Made by a program: the position numbers and the translations under genes
Notes under the pieces: generated by a model
Told to the model about the DNA's origin: nothing
Databases searched by the model: none
Seen by the model: the letters and a program-made list of their open reading frames with translations, nothing else
Origin: Phyto melanocephala
Taxonomy: Eukaryota > Arthropoda > Insecta > Diptera > Rhinophoridae
Assembly: GCA_941918925.1 (NCBI GenBank)
Contig: OW799235.1
Span: 44,112,701 to 44,176,700, forward strand
Direction: 5' to 3'
Length of the DNA: 64,000 bases
Part shown: positions 31,735-43,085 of the stretch, piece by piece
Numbering within the stretch: the stretch's first letter is position 1
How the letters are laid out: each line of letters opens with the position of its first letter

Positions 31735-32482
31735 TCTATATATATAAAAGTGAATCTCTGTGTGTGTGTGTGTGTGTGTTAGCTATAGACTCCGAAATTG
31801 TAAAACCGATCGGACTCAAACTTTGGCAAGTTGTTAGACACATACCAGGGAGTGTTTATGGGTGGAAAAAAGTGGGCGGGGCCACGCCCATAAAAATTAG
31901 TTATCAGTTTTAGCTACTTGCACTAGACCGATTTTTCTGAAACTTTGCACACATATCGAGCTGTCATGACTAAATAATTGCGTGATAATAAAAGTGGGCG
32001 GGGCCACGCCCCTATAAAAGTTTTAATTTTGAGGTACTTGCACTGGACCGATTTTTCTGAAACCTTGCACACATACTAAGCTGTCATAACCATATAATTT
32101 CGTGATTAAAAAAGTGGGCAGGGTCACGCCCATAAAAAAATGTTATAATTTTGAGGTACTTGCACATGACCGATTTTTCTGAAACTTTGCACACATATTG
32201 AGCTGTCATGACTAAATAATTTCGTAATAAGAAAAGTGGGCAGTGCCACGCCCATAAAAAAAATGTATCATTTTGAGGTACTTGCACTGGACCAAATATT
32301 CTGAAACTTTGCACACATATGGAGCTGTTATGACTTTACAATTTCGTGATTAGAAAAGTGGGCTGGGCCATGCCCATAAAAAAAATTATAATTTTTAGGT
32401 TTTTGCAGTTGATATTCAATTAAAATTAAGAATGCATTTCGATTCATTAAGGGGCGTAGCAACGCGCGCCGGGTTTGGCTAG
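31735..32482 (+). mobile_element. Non-autonomous Helitron in the gypsy 3' LTR
   Basis: 748 bp starting TCTATATATATAAAAGTG and ending GCGCCGGGTTTGGCTAG, i.e. TC at the 5' end and CTAG at the 3' end with a GC-rich segment just before it. The unfilled 5' LTR shows the target: CAAGCATATA directly followed by TATACATATA (12831-12850). The insertion is thus exactly between A and T without duplication, the hallmark of Helitrons. Inside are a TG microsatellite and tandem 120-122-bp units. No Rep/helicase gene is present, so it depends on an autonomous relative. Confidence 0.92.
31871..32402 (+). repeat. Tandem 120-122-bp units inside the Helitron
   Basis: AGTGGGC-type units start at 31871, 31993, 32113, 32235 and 32357. 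Each starts with a near-palindrome (GTGGGCGGGGCCACGCCC in the best copy) followed by a CTTGCAC-GACCGATTTTTCTG segment. The last unit is incomplete. Confidence 0.85.
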
Positions 32483-32905
32483 TATACATATATATATAAG
32501 ACAAACCAAAATTAAAATATAAACAGAACAAATATGAATAAAGAAAAAAAGTATGACTTGCATTTCAGGTGACTGGTGTCAATTGATATGGGTCACTAGA
32601 ATGCATGGTAATTAAATATATGATATTGATGTCATAGTATATAATTTTAAGTAGGGCAATTATTTAACATAGAATAGGAGAAATAGAATAAGAAAACACA
32701 AAAGTAAAATAGTATATAAGTTGTCAAGATTTAAATAAAAATAATTAGTGATAAGACCAACTTAAAAGTAAGAGTTTGAATTATTAAAACACTTCGGCAA
32801 TTGACTTTGCCATCACTATAGAGCCAACTACGTTTCTAAGGCTCTCTAATAAATTAAGAAACCTTTAGGGCAAAGTTATCACATTTACTACACACTTTTA
32901 TTACA

Positions 32906-32985
32906 ATCACAATTTTCATCTAAAATTTTTGTTAAATCAATTTTGTTCCCACGAGTATTGGGGAAAGAAATACACTACACTACAG
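32906..32985 (-). pseudogene. Continuation of LOA LINE ORF1 beyond the gypsy insertion
   Basis: On the minus strand this stretch is open for about 25 codons and joins in frame to the ORF1 at 12789 once the gypsy element and one ATCA copy are removed. A stop lies just upstream near 32985. This supports the reading that the gypsy element landed inside the LINE. Confidence 0.5.
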
Positions 32986-32997
32986 ATTTTTTTTATG

Positions 32998-33045
32998 TTT
33001 TTATACCCTTCACGAGTTGGTGCACAAGGGTATATATAGCTTTGT
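32998..33045. repeat. Fragment of the dispersed fly repeat
   Basis: TATACCCTTCAC, a short loop, then GGGTATATATAGC, the inverted pair seen at the ends of the copies at 30797 and 40608. Confidence 0.55.
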
Positions 33046-33173
33046 TTTTTTTAATTTAATCACAAACAAAGCGTTTTTATTTTCTATACTTATATTTTGT
33101 GAAGCATTATTTTTATCAATACCTAATTCTACACCACATGTGATGCATAAACGTTTTTTTTTCCAATTTTAAG

Positions 33174-33354
33174 GTTTGGCTGATTTGTTATGGAGATTTC
33201 GAACAAAATTATCGGCCTCAATATCAAGAATGAGAATAAAATATGGAGCTCTTCAACTTTCTCAATTACTTCCGATACACCTACAGAACGAAAAAGTTTC
33301 TATGGTTGCCAAAAACCCAGTTGTAACAGGCTGGATAAATCCTTTTTTAATAAG
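33174..33354 (+). CDS. Candidate host exon, unrecognised
   Basis: 181 bases open in one frame, preceded by a pyrimidine run and AAG (acceptor at 33171-33173) and followed by GGTAACA (donor GT at 33355). The encoded 60 residues are mixed hydrophobic/basic without low complexity (LADLLWRFRTKLSASISRM, then VVTGWINPFLI), which is unusual for this AT-rich surrounding. I recognise no domain. It may be an exon of an unknown host gene or a piece of another transposon; other exons are not visible nearby. Confidence 0.3.
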
Positions 33355-33445
33355 GTAACATAGAATAAATTTAATAAAAACAATTTTAATTGTTTCCTCT
33401 TATTAATCTCAAATATGTACAAACTAATATAAATGCAAGGGGAGT

Positions 33446-33655
33446 ACCAAAGCATATTTATTCATCAGGTAATTGCAGTTCGGAGAGATTTTTTTTGTTT
33501 ATATTTTTTATATATAAAGTTCGACATTTGAAATAAATTAGAAAAAAAGAAAATAATTTCTTTTATGCATTTTGACAGCCGAAATTTAAAATAAGTGTTG
33601 AAAAAAATAATCAGCTGACGAATCAAGAGTACCTGACGAATAAATATGCCTTGGT
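33446..33655. mobile_element. Small MITE with 26-bp imperfect terminal inverted repeats
   Basis: Left end 33446-33471 (ACCAAAGCATATTTATTCAT then CAGGTA) and right end 33630-33655 are reverse complements with two mismatches. Length is 210 bp with no coding capacity. Target duplication was not resolved. Confidence 0.6.
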
Positions 33656-33659
33656 GATA

Positions 33660-34999
33660 ACGTTAAGAAAATGTAAATAAAATTGTATTTATGCAAAATA
33701 TGAAAGTATGTAAAAAGATTTAAAATAATTTATGTATGTACATACAGATGTACATACTTATGTATGTACTTTTTCGCATTAACATAAAAAGGCGACATTA
33801 AAATATCATGAAAACGGAATATTGTAATCTGAAATAAACTAAAACAGTTAAACCAATGGCAAAAACATGCCTGAAAATAAAATTTTATAGCAAAACTTCA
33901 AATGAACTAGAAGAAAAAATTGAATGAAGCAAATAATAAAGTATGAAATAAGAACAAAACTAAGACTAAGAAAAAAACAATACGTATATGTCCTGGCGTC
34001 AGGCGGCAATACTTGCCCACAAATTGTATGAAATCTATGACGGCAGCTCCACATATTACACTATGCAACAAATGAAAAATTTTTTTCCCCAGAATAACCA
34101 CTATATTTTTTTTTTGATCCCCTTTAGTCACCTAACTGCAAAAATCATCCTAATTTTAAATTTTATGGTAAGGTTTTTTTTTTAATTTTTTTATAAAATT
34201 TGAGATTTTTGAAGAGGCTGCTCCATACATCTTGTCGTAACTTTGGAACGACTTACTCGATTTTGTTAAACAATCCGTCTGAAAACTTTAAATTATGCCA
34301 GCTTTAAGTTTTTCAAAAATCATTTTCTGATCTAGACATCAGTTTTGGAGTTATCGAGGAACAAGTCGGAAAATTTTTTTTTTTCGTAAAATTATAAAAT
34401 TTTTGAAATTAACAAATTTATAAAAAAAAAAAAATTTAAAGCAACCAGTTTTGGTACTTAATTTAAAAACTGCATTAATAAGAAATAAAATAAATTTTAT
34501 TACATAAAAATCCGATAAACTGAAAGTACTTAGTTTTGATATTTTTTATCACAAATTAGTGTAAAGCTAAAAATTACGTGACGTATTTATTTTGTTTTTT
34601 TTTTTTAAATAAAAAATTAATTTCAAATTATTTTTCAACGTTATTAAGTCAAGAAGCTGGATTAGATCTTAAAATGTACCAAAGTTAAAGTTTTTACCGG
34701 TCTTTGTCCCTTAGCCTTTCGATATTAAAAAAAAGTACCAGACACCTGTCCGCTTATTTTATTTCTGCTTTTTTAAGAACTCATCTTTCTATTCAATTGA
34801 AACATGCGTTTAAGTAGTTAGTCTTAAAGCTGCATGTATTAAAAATAACATAAATTTGACTGCATTAAAATCCATCGATATATGTATTCGAGTTTTATTC
34901 CCGATAAAGTGAAAGTATAAACAGAGGTAACAAGTAGTTATATTTTAATCAACAAGATTAACGAAGAATAATCTAAAAATAATTTCGAATTTTGTTTTG
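33660..34999. other. AT-rich stretch without recognised features
   Basis: I find no credible gene here, only short open frames of biased composition. Long T and A runs, and a few GC-poorer blocks near 34205-34380 that could be decayed repeats, are all that stands out. Confidence 0.5.
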
Positions 35000-36368
35000 T
35001 CTACTATAATTTTCTGAGTTTGATTCTCTTATAAGGAACCAAATAAAATCGCCCATCATATTTTCATTCTATAGTCCCTGATAACGTTGGTCGATGGTCT
35101 TAAGTTGTTAATGAAATCGGTTACCATGCTCGTCGTTTACGGAACAAAGGTTTTCCGGAAAAATCCAAATGCGTATGCAATAAATTATTTTTGTGACATT
35201 TTTACACCTAAAATTAGAAGAAATGCAAGAAATGTATTTCATTGAAACTTTTGCCCCTAAAATTAGAAATTTTGAAAAACAAAGGAACATTAGAAAATTC
35301 ATTTAAATAATATTTACCGATTTTTGAATAGTTTTTAAGCAAATCATGGACGATGTATTTGTTATTTGAACTCCTGATGTTCCCTAGAAAATTGGAAACA
35401 ATTTGTCGAATTTCTCATCTAGTAATAAAAAATCTTAAAAGGTAGTGCTTAGAAGCAATTTTCGAATTTGAGGACCATCCAAAACTCCTTGAACAATTTT
35501 CGCTGGTGAAAGATATGAAAATATTGTTTTTAAATAAGCAAAGGCTCTACTCTCTTTGTCTAGTGCTTTAACAAAATTTTTAACTAAGCCCAGATTTATA
35601 AGAAGTGGTCGTAAGATAACATTGTCCTTTTTAATCAATGCAGGATACTTCACATTATGTAGACCTAGGGTCATTTCGGATATTGTTTTTCAATTCTTTT
35701 TTATGTAGTGATTTTCACGATCTCTGCTATCCCAGAGGAATAGGAAACAACAATACTTTGTGTAGCCAACTTGAAGGCCGGTTAATATAGCAACGACTTT
35801 TAAGTCGCAATATACTTTCCAAATGTGCTTTTCATAGTTAAAATTTATTAATAAAGTGACCATAGTTTTATTTGTTTCTTTTAAATTCACGGCATATGCA
35901 ATAGGTATAGATGGCTACTCGTTGAAAATATGTAGTAAAACGGCGTTGAGGCTTTCTTTGCTACTATCAATAAATTGCTGCCACTCACTTGGTACATATT
36001 TATGTCATAACAAAAGCCCACATTATCTTTTACTTGTATAAAAATTGTCAAATGGCTTATGTCGATTCCAGTATTTCGTTGACATCATTTTGTCAGAAAT
36101 TTTGCGCCCTTAAGCGAAATGCTAAAAGCTCCGATTTCTCTTTTGTTAGCTCGACGTCTCTTATGAGATCTTTTAGATCAAGTTGATTGTAAAGCTTTGG
36201 TCTTAGATCATTTGATGTACTACACATGCTCGAACACGACGGTTGGGGTGATGAAAAAACGTTACTACATGGAATATCACACGTACTTTCAAGGAGGGAC
36301 TTTCTATCTTGATTTAAAACCTGAAGTTCAAATCTACCGGCTGAAATGTTGGGGTAGGACAATTGCAT
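35000..36368 (-). pseudogene. Transposon-like protein common in arthropods, copy B
   Basis: Several adjacent minus-strand frames read as one decayed protein. From the right: KEKSELLAFRLRAQNF near 36110, LKETNKTMVTLLINF near 35860, VGYTKYCCFLFLWDSRDREN near 35735, LGLVKNFVKALDKESRAF near 35560, VLDGPQIRKLL near 35460, FPENLCSVNDEHGNRFH near 35130 and a RYQGL-NENMM stretch near 35070. The same protein family is at 44163-45513. I know it as a widespread, uncharacterised repeat-borne protein of arthropods and other animals; its function is unknown. At least five frame breaks show it is dead. Confidence 0.6.
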
Positions 36369-36528
36369 ATATTTTCAAAGATAATTTTCAGTACATAAAA
36401 AATAGCATCTGGCATCTCTACCTAAACACGTAAACATCGTGTTATTTTTTGCTCTAAATTAATTAATTAATTTTATTTATAAAAAAGTCGATAGTAATAC
36501 TATTTTGTGTTTGTGAGAATTTCTGACA

Positions 36529-37515
36529 ATGCTGTCGCAAAAGAGAAAGAAGCATTGGGGTAATTGCCCAAAATTTAAAGTGCCTAAAACATCAGAAGAA
36601 CAAAGCAGTAATGCAAATAGATTTCATCTACTTTCAAATGAAGAAGAAGATCATGATACTCACAAGGAGAATATACCACCAATTGTAGTGGACTCTGTCC
36701 ATAGTTTCTCATCAGTTTTTGGACTAATCGGAGACAGGTATATGTTCAAAAGAATGTCCATTTGAACAAAAATAATATCAAGCTCAAGGATACTGTATAA
36801 CGAGGCCTTAAATGTACTAAGAACTAAGAAGTACCAATTTTACACACATGAAATAAAAGATGCAAAAACGTTTAAATTAGTGTTGTTTGGTCTTATTCAA
36901 ATTGATACTAAGATAATTTGTGATGAATTTAACAATTCACACAGTATAAATCCGGTAAGTGTAAAGGAAATCACCACGAAAAGATCAACCGCAGATGATA
37001 CGCTATATCTAATTGAATTCGATTGTCAAAAAGTGTCGAAGAGGGATATACTTAAAATAAGATATTTAAGTAATATTGCCGTTTAGTGGAGAAGACCACT
37101 TAAGGGTAGCAAAGGCCCTACTCAATGCACCAAATGCTCTATGTATGGTCACGGAGCCAGGAACTGTAACAGAGTAGTAGTGTGTGCAGCCTGTGCGGGT
37201 AATCACGAATTTGCAGATTGTCAATTGAACCAGGCTGCTAATAGTGGGAACATTATCTACAAATGTTACAACTGTGCTAGGAGGAATTTTAAGAATGTAA
37301 AGCACAGAGCTGACGACCCGAAATGCCCGTGTATTCAGGAATACCTGGAGATTCGTCAACGCACCACAGCCAGAAATAAAGTACCACATAATACTAATAT
37401 GCAGAACTTCAACTCCGATGAAGTTAATTTTCCCCAACTGCCTGGTAAGGAACACCAAAATTATACACGTGACTCTGGTGCTAAAAGTAATGTACTGTAC
37501 TGTACTCTGATATAA
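36529..37515 (+). pseudogene. Jockey LINE ORF1 (Gag-like)
   Basis: ATG at 36529. Three segments (36529-36765, 36880-37086, 37141-37515) make one protein: a polar N-terminus, a PRE_C2HC-type domain ending RYLSNIAV, and zinc knuckles beginning CTKCSMYGHGARNC near 37125 and CAACAGNHEFADC near 37180, then CYNCARRNFKNVKH. This is the Gag-like ORF1 of Jockey-clade LINEs, which binds element RNA. Frames break near 36765 and 37086. Confidence 0.7.
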
Positions 37516-37679
37516 CAAGAAGTAAGACCCTTGTTAACAGAAATGAAGATGATATTTCTAATCAGAAATTGATGCAAATATTTTTTGATGCTGTCGATGG
37601 ACTTCAAAGGTACCAAAATAAGTACGACAAGCTACGAGTGCTGGGGATGATGCTTCAACATGCAACAGTTAGTCACAAT

Positions 37680-38300
37680 GTTCATGTTATGCACTGAAAT
37701 GCTCAAGGCATAACGACTGAGTCAGCAGCTTCACAGCTGGAAAAATTTTTATTTGACAAGAAAGTTGATATTCTCCTTATCAATGAGACATTTTTGAAAC
37801 CCCACCATAAATTTAAACTTGGAGGCTACAAAATTTATAAAGAGGATCGACCAACTCATAGTGGCAGTGTACTCATCGCAGTAAAATACAATGTTGAATA
37901 TGAAATATTACCAACTATAAATACGAGTGTGGCTGGAAATATTTCGGTTCGAGTAATAATAAATAGGCGCCCTGTGATTTTTACATCTGCTTACAATCCG
38001 GTTCATACCATAAATTTTATAACTGATATGGATGCTTTAACTAGACGGTCAAATGTCTTCTTTTTACTTTTTTATTAAACGCTCAACATACGCATTGGAA
38101 TTGTTTTTCAAACAATATTGCTGGTAATGAGCTTTATAGCCATAGCCTTCAATCAAACTACTACATTTATTACTCAAATGCATTTACTCGCTTTGGAAAA
38201 AATATTAATCCAGTACAGCCGTCTACAGTAGACATCCTTTAAACTAACTCTTGTCTTCCTTTTTCAACCTTGGAGACATATCCAAGTATGTTGCAGTCGG
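37680..38300 (+). pseudogene. Jockey LINE ORF2: endonuclease
   Basis: NAQGI near 37700 and ILLINETFLKP near 37770 are the first motifs of the LINE endonuclease, followed by SGSVLIAVKY near 37860. The catalytic C-terminal motifs are scrambled after 38078. An in-frame TGA lies directly before the conserved opening at 37696. Confidence 0.65.
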
Positions 38301-38625
38301 TCCACGTACCACTATCTTGCGTCATTTATGGAGAGGTACAAAATAGCATTTTGATGCTACCCTTGTATAATCGAGCCGATTGGTCATCAATAAAAAACTG
38401 GGTGGAAAGTGAATTAATATTACAAGAGATTGATCAAAATATTTCAAACACAGGTTTTAGCATTAAGTAAACTAATATCCATTGTAAAAGAAGCTACTAA
38501 TAAAATACCAGTTGATCATAGAAACCCCTTCCAACGTAAAATTTCAGAAATTAGTAAAATGCTAATTTTTCAAAAAAAACAAATATAGACGTAAATTTCA
38601 AAGATGTAGGGATAGTAATTTTAAA

Positions 38626-40198
38626 ATGCAATTAAACTGTATCTTGAAGCAGTTAAGTAGGCTTATTCACTTTCACCTGAATAAAGACAGGAATGAGTCT
38701 TGGTCGAAATTTATTTCAAATCTGCCTACCGGTTCCAAAAAGTTTTGGAAATTAACTAAAACTTTAAAAGGCAAGAATCCTACATATTCTAAACTTCATG
38801 TAGATGGATCAATTCTAAATTCTGACGTCGAAAAGTCAAATGCAATAGCTGACGTATTTGCTAATTCACATACCATTACTATTAACAATCCATCACCCAT
38901 GGACTCGGTTGTATCAAGATACATTAATGACCTTAATCAAACTCTTACCGATGATACAAGTATTGAACTTACAAATTTGTCTGAAGTCAAATCGTTTGTC
39001 CATTTGTTAAAAAATAATAAATCCCCTGATTTAGATGGGGTTAACAGCATAGTACTTAAAAATATGCCCGATTACTTTTTTCAATTCTTAAGTAAACTAT
39101 TTAACTTTTGTTAAAGCAATGGGTACCTCCCACTTGTTTTTAAAATGGCTAGGGTAATTCCAATCCACAAATCTGGAAAAGATCCTAAATTACCCTCCAG
39201 CTATAGGCCAATTAGTATCCTAAGCCTATTAGATAAGGTGTTCGAGAAAATTATTCACACCAGAATTTTAGATTTTTCAAATTGCAATAATATCATAAAT
39301 CAAGAACAAGTGCTCGAAAAGAGCACTCCACTGTACATCAACTTAAAAGAGTTGTAAACTGCCTTGAATGTAATAAAAGTAATCGAAAAGAAAAGTCGTT
39401 TTTCTTGATATCGAAAAAGCTTTTGATTCAATCTGGCACGATGGACTAGTGTATAAATTAAATACGTTGCATTTTCCAAATTATCTACAAAAACTTATCA
39501 AAAGTTTTTTAGATAAACGTACGTTTGTTGTATATGTCAATAACAAATTTTCTAGTGAAAGGCAGATACCTGCGGGCTTGCCACAAATATCAGTATTATC
39601 CCCTACACTATACTCGATATATACATCCGATGTTACTCTAAGAAGAGACCATGATGCAAGTTTTTATGCACATGACAGCGCCTTTATTTGTTGCGGTAAA
39701 GTGTCAAATGCGATACTTAGGAGAATGGAAAATAATCTTAAATTAATTCGTAAATACTATGACAAATGGAAAATAAAAGTCAATGACGATAAATCTCAAG
39801 CAATTATATTTCCATTCAGTAAATCGCGAAAACGCTTTCCTACTAGATATTTATCGTCTGGGGGAACAATTATTCCATTGAAGGACGAAATTAAATATTT
39901 AGGAGTTATCTTTGACAAAAAACTTTTATTTAAACAGCATGTTAATTACATTTGTGAGAAGGCAATTAAGTGTAGCCGTGCCGTATACCCCTTAATTAGC
40001 CGAAGATCTAAACTTAATATAAAGAACAAGGTACTTATTTACAAAATGTGTATTCGACCGATGATGACCTATGGCTGTCAAATCTGGTCCCAGAAGGCTG
40101 CTAAAACGCATACAAAAAAATGGCAAATCATTCAAAATAAAAACGTGAAAATAATACGAAATCTACCTTTTAGATATTCAACTTATCTTCTACATTGA
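38626..40198 (+). pseudogene. Jockey LINE ORF2: reverse transcriptase
   Basis: Segments 38626-39114, 39145-39357 and 39449-40198. Motifs: NNKSPDLDGVNSIVLKNMP near 39010, ARVIPIHKSGKDPKLPSSYR near 39145, FLDIEKAFDSIWHDGL near 39405, AGLPQISVLSPTLYSIY near 39570 and FYAHDSAF near 39660 where YADD is expected. The changed active-site box and the frame breaks mark it as inactive. A 3' UTR runs to the A-rich tail near 40540. Confidence 0.75.
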
Positions 40199-40607
40199 AA
40201 CTTTAACTTTAAAATGTTTAATTCATTGAAAAGGGAACTGACGCTGTCATTTAATGAAAAATGCAGAAGGTAAAATTTTGAAATAATAAGACATTTTCTG
40301 AACAACCACTGAGGGTCTTTTGTTTAAAAGACACATTTCAGTGATTGTTTTAAAATCTTTTATGACTTTTAAGTTGATACGAGGTTTTTCATGAACAACT
40401 TTTCCTTTAAACTGTGATATTAGTAGTTTATTTATTTATTTAATCAGATGTTAATTGTTGTAATACTTTATGTAAATTCTCATAACTCTGTTAACGATAT
40501 TGATAAAATTGATGTTTTAATAAATAAATATAAAAAAAAACATAAAAAAATAGCAATCAGACATGGCTCGATGTTTTTCTCCAAAGCATAGGTTGTACAA
40601 TTTTCTT

Positions 40608-40700
40608 GCGTGTTCTGTAAGTAGAACAAATAGCAGTGCTTTATTGGGCCGTGCCGAATCTTATAACCCTTGTGCACCACAGGTGAAGGGTATAAAAGGG
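40608..40700 (-). repeat. Fragment of the dispersed fly repeat
   Basis: GGGCCGTGCCGAATCTTATA and then a CACCTGTGGTG-like hairpin flanked by ACCCTT and AAGGGT. It matches the end of the copy at 30797. Confidence 0.55.
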
Positions 40701-40843
40701 TTGCATTGAGAAAAAGGATACATATGTATATTTCAATATATTTTATATTGTGTTGAATATTTAAATTTAATAAAATATGTATCTAAAAAACAATTTATAA
40801 ACAGTTTAAAAAGGGAAAGCTGCTTTTTAAATATGTATTGAAA

Positions 40844-42590
40844 TCAAGTTTCTTTAAAACTATCAAGTGTTGCCAAATCATTTTCGTTAACTCTGTACAT
40901 ATTATCGTTACTAAAAAGTTTGATCATTTTTTGTTGGATTAAAGTTGTGGCATGTATTATTTGGCAAAACTTCATCCTTAAAATGCTTTTAACAGTTGAA
41001 ATATTCACTCTATTTCTTAATTTATTTTCTACAACGCTAAACATTGAGAAGGCGTTTTCAACTGATACATTTGAATAAGGAAGTGCCAATAAAGATAATA
41101 CTGATCCTATGAAAACTTGGATTGTCAGAACAAATTTTCTTAAGATAATAAATCATTCCACGATATAAAATGCAAATTATTCCACTCGGTAAACGTTTCA
41201 TCGATATCCTCACAAATGGCTTTAAAATGCACTATGACTCTGGTAATGTCTGGTTTCATTGCTTTTTATGCATTTTCGGAGGAGAACAGTGATATTTTCT
41301 CCATTACATCAATATTATCTGGAAGTTGTTTTTTAATTTGACTACACATTTCTACCGAAAATTATTTGCAGTTTCTTTAGTGATCATAATATTTTCATTG
41401 GCACAAATGAGGCAAATTTGGTAAAGCTGTAACAAAATGTTAGATAGACATTCTGTTGTCTTTAAATATTTCTCAAAGTCATATTCTGTTCTATTCTCTT
41501 TATCCTCATTTGCTAATATATCCGGGTGAACAATTTTTTGCAATAGGGTCAAGAAACATTCTTTCATTAGTTTATATATAGTTTAGTCTTTATATACTAC
41601 ATAGTTAAAAAGTATTAAAATTTTCACTTTGAAGTAGTCTGTTTAATTTTTTAACAGATTTTTAAATGTCCTTCAAAAAAAAAGTATAGTTTATTTGGCG
41701 TAAATGCCAATTTGAAGTGAAGCTTCAATGCCTCCCACTGTTCTTGTGCCGCTTAGTTTACCAATTTTTGCAGGGTTTCTTTCAGATACTAATCGATAAA
41801 TTTGAGAATATTCAATTTGTCTCTTTGAGCTATGACAAAACCACATATTTGTTACACGGATTATGTACTCAATTTCGGAAGGTAACGTTTTCATAGAATC
41901 TTCGCATGCCAGATGCAACAAATTGCAAATGCACTTACATAACTGTTACCAAGTGTGGCACAATATCTTGCAATTTACTACTTACTGAATTGTGCTTTCC
42001 TACCATTACGTTTGCACCATCTACTTCTATACCCAGTAATTTTTGTATATCAATACCGTCTGCTTTCAACATATTTTTTATTGTTTTAGTAATTGCTTCC
42101 GCTGTACCACTTTCTATTTCCACAATTCTTTGCAAAGTTGTAACTACTGAGACTTTTTCTATATTAAAATATTTTATTATAATACAAAGCAATTTTCTAT
42201 TATCAATTTACTTTCGTCAATAACAAAAGTTTAGTGGCTGTTTCCTAAATCCTGCAAGAGTTTAATAAAAATGCTGGAGCCAAAACGTTTTTTATTAACG
42301 CAGTACATTTTGTTCGATGGAATTGAATATCCTTCAGTTTTAGATTTTTCCTAGATTTTTTTTATTAAATCCAAGGTGGTCATTGTAACTGAATGGAAGA
42401 ATGTTCAGAAATAAATGCGGCAATTTTATTTTTTTTTTCTTTTGCAAATCAAGGTTGTGCAAGAAAATTTCTAACGGGCACAAGTGCCTCATTTTTTTTG
42501 AAAAACAAATACAATATGTTTATTGGTGTTTCGGTAAATTCATGTTGAATCCATTCGTTCAAAAGCTAAAAAAAAGAAAAATAAGAGTTT
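40844..42590 (-). pseudogene. Decayed hAT transposase
   Basis: From the N-terminal side: FVIDES-like residues near 42225, VEIESGTAEAITKTIKNML near 42120 and GIEVDGANVMVGKHNSVSS near 42020 (the central DDE-fold region with its Asp), LHLACEDSMKTLPSEIEYII near 41900, RNPAKIGKLSGTR, and at the C-terminus LPYSNVSVENAFSMFSVVEN near 41080, the hAT dimerisation domain. Stops and shifts occur between each block. A DNA-cutting transposase in life, dead here. I did not find its terminal repeats. Confidence 0.75.
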
Positions 42591-43085
42591 TTTGAAAGTG
42601 AGGTTAGCATCTCTACGAATTATGCTTGATACCACAATAAAATTTGGAATCTCTTATTTTAGAAACAAAAATAAAAATTTGCGCAAGCTTGCGCCATTAT
42701 TTTTGACGATTTTTTTAAATTTTCACATTTCTTATATTTTTGCTCATCAGGCACTTCTTCTTGTACACTTATATCGTCATAAACTTTTATGTATTTTGAA
42801 TTATTGATTTCAACTGTTATTCACATCACTTTTAACACTTCACAATGTTAATAACTGCCTGTAATTATAAATTTGAAAAATTCTTTATTATCGATAATAG
42901 TTATAAGAGAATGTCCCACACCTCCCCATAAAAGATATTTTTATATACCTGCTTTACAAAACAGTATATGTTAAAAAAATAAATATACGTGCCTAATAAG
43001 AATAACTATTAAAAGCATTAATCACAAAAATAAGTTTACAAACAATAAATACAGGTAGATAACAAATACATGGGCATCCAGGTAT
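42591..43085. other. AT-rich stretch, possible hAT N-terminal remains
   Basis: Minus-strand frames just upstream of the transposase may hold a decayed DNA-binding region, but I cannot align it. Nothing else is recognised. Confidence 0.35.

Larger units (their letters stand above)
12790..32905 (+). mobile_element. Ty3/gypsy element opened by at least five later insertions
   Basis: It has a 5' LTR (12790-13219), primer-site-like sequence, gag, protease, reverse transcriptase, RNase H, integrase in three pieces, a polypurine tract and a 3' LTR (31694-32905), with the ATCA duplication outside. Without inserts it would be roughly 6 kb. Inserts are a LINE in the protease-RT linker, a BEL element in the integrase zinc region, a 2.2-kb insert in the integrase core, a dispersed repeat after the integrase and a Helitron in the 3' LTR. 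Several in-frame stops in pol and LTRs differing by indels show it is old. Confidence 0.85.
31694..32905 (+). repeat. 3' LTR of the 12.8-kb gypsy element, with Helitron inside
   Basis: TGTAGTGC to TTACA. Without the Helitron it is 464 bp against 430 bp for the 5' copy. The outside flank ATCA matches the left flank. Confidence 0.85.
36480..40540 (+). mobile_element. Jockey-clade LINE, decayed
   Basis: About 4 kb on the plus strand. It carries ORF1 with PRE_C2HC-like region and zinc knuckles, then ORF2 with endonuclease and reverse transcriptase, and an A-rich 3' end near 40510-40540. Stops and frameshifts occur throughout. The borders are estimated from the coding content. Confidence 0.7.

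Noticed and set aside
31755..31782. TG microsatellite as a regulatory element
   Set aside because: It lies inside the Helitron and is best explained as simple sequence.
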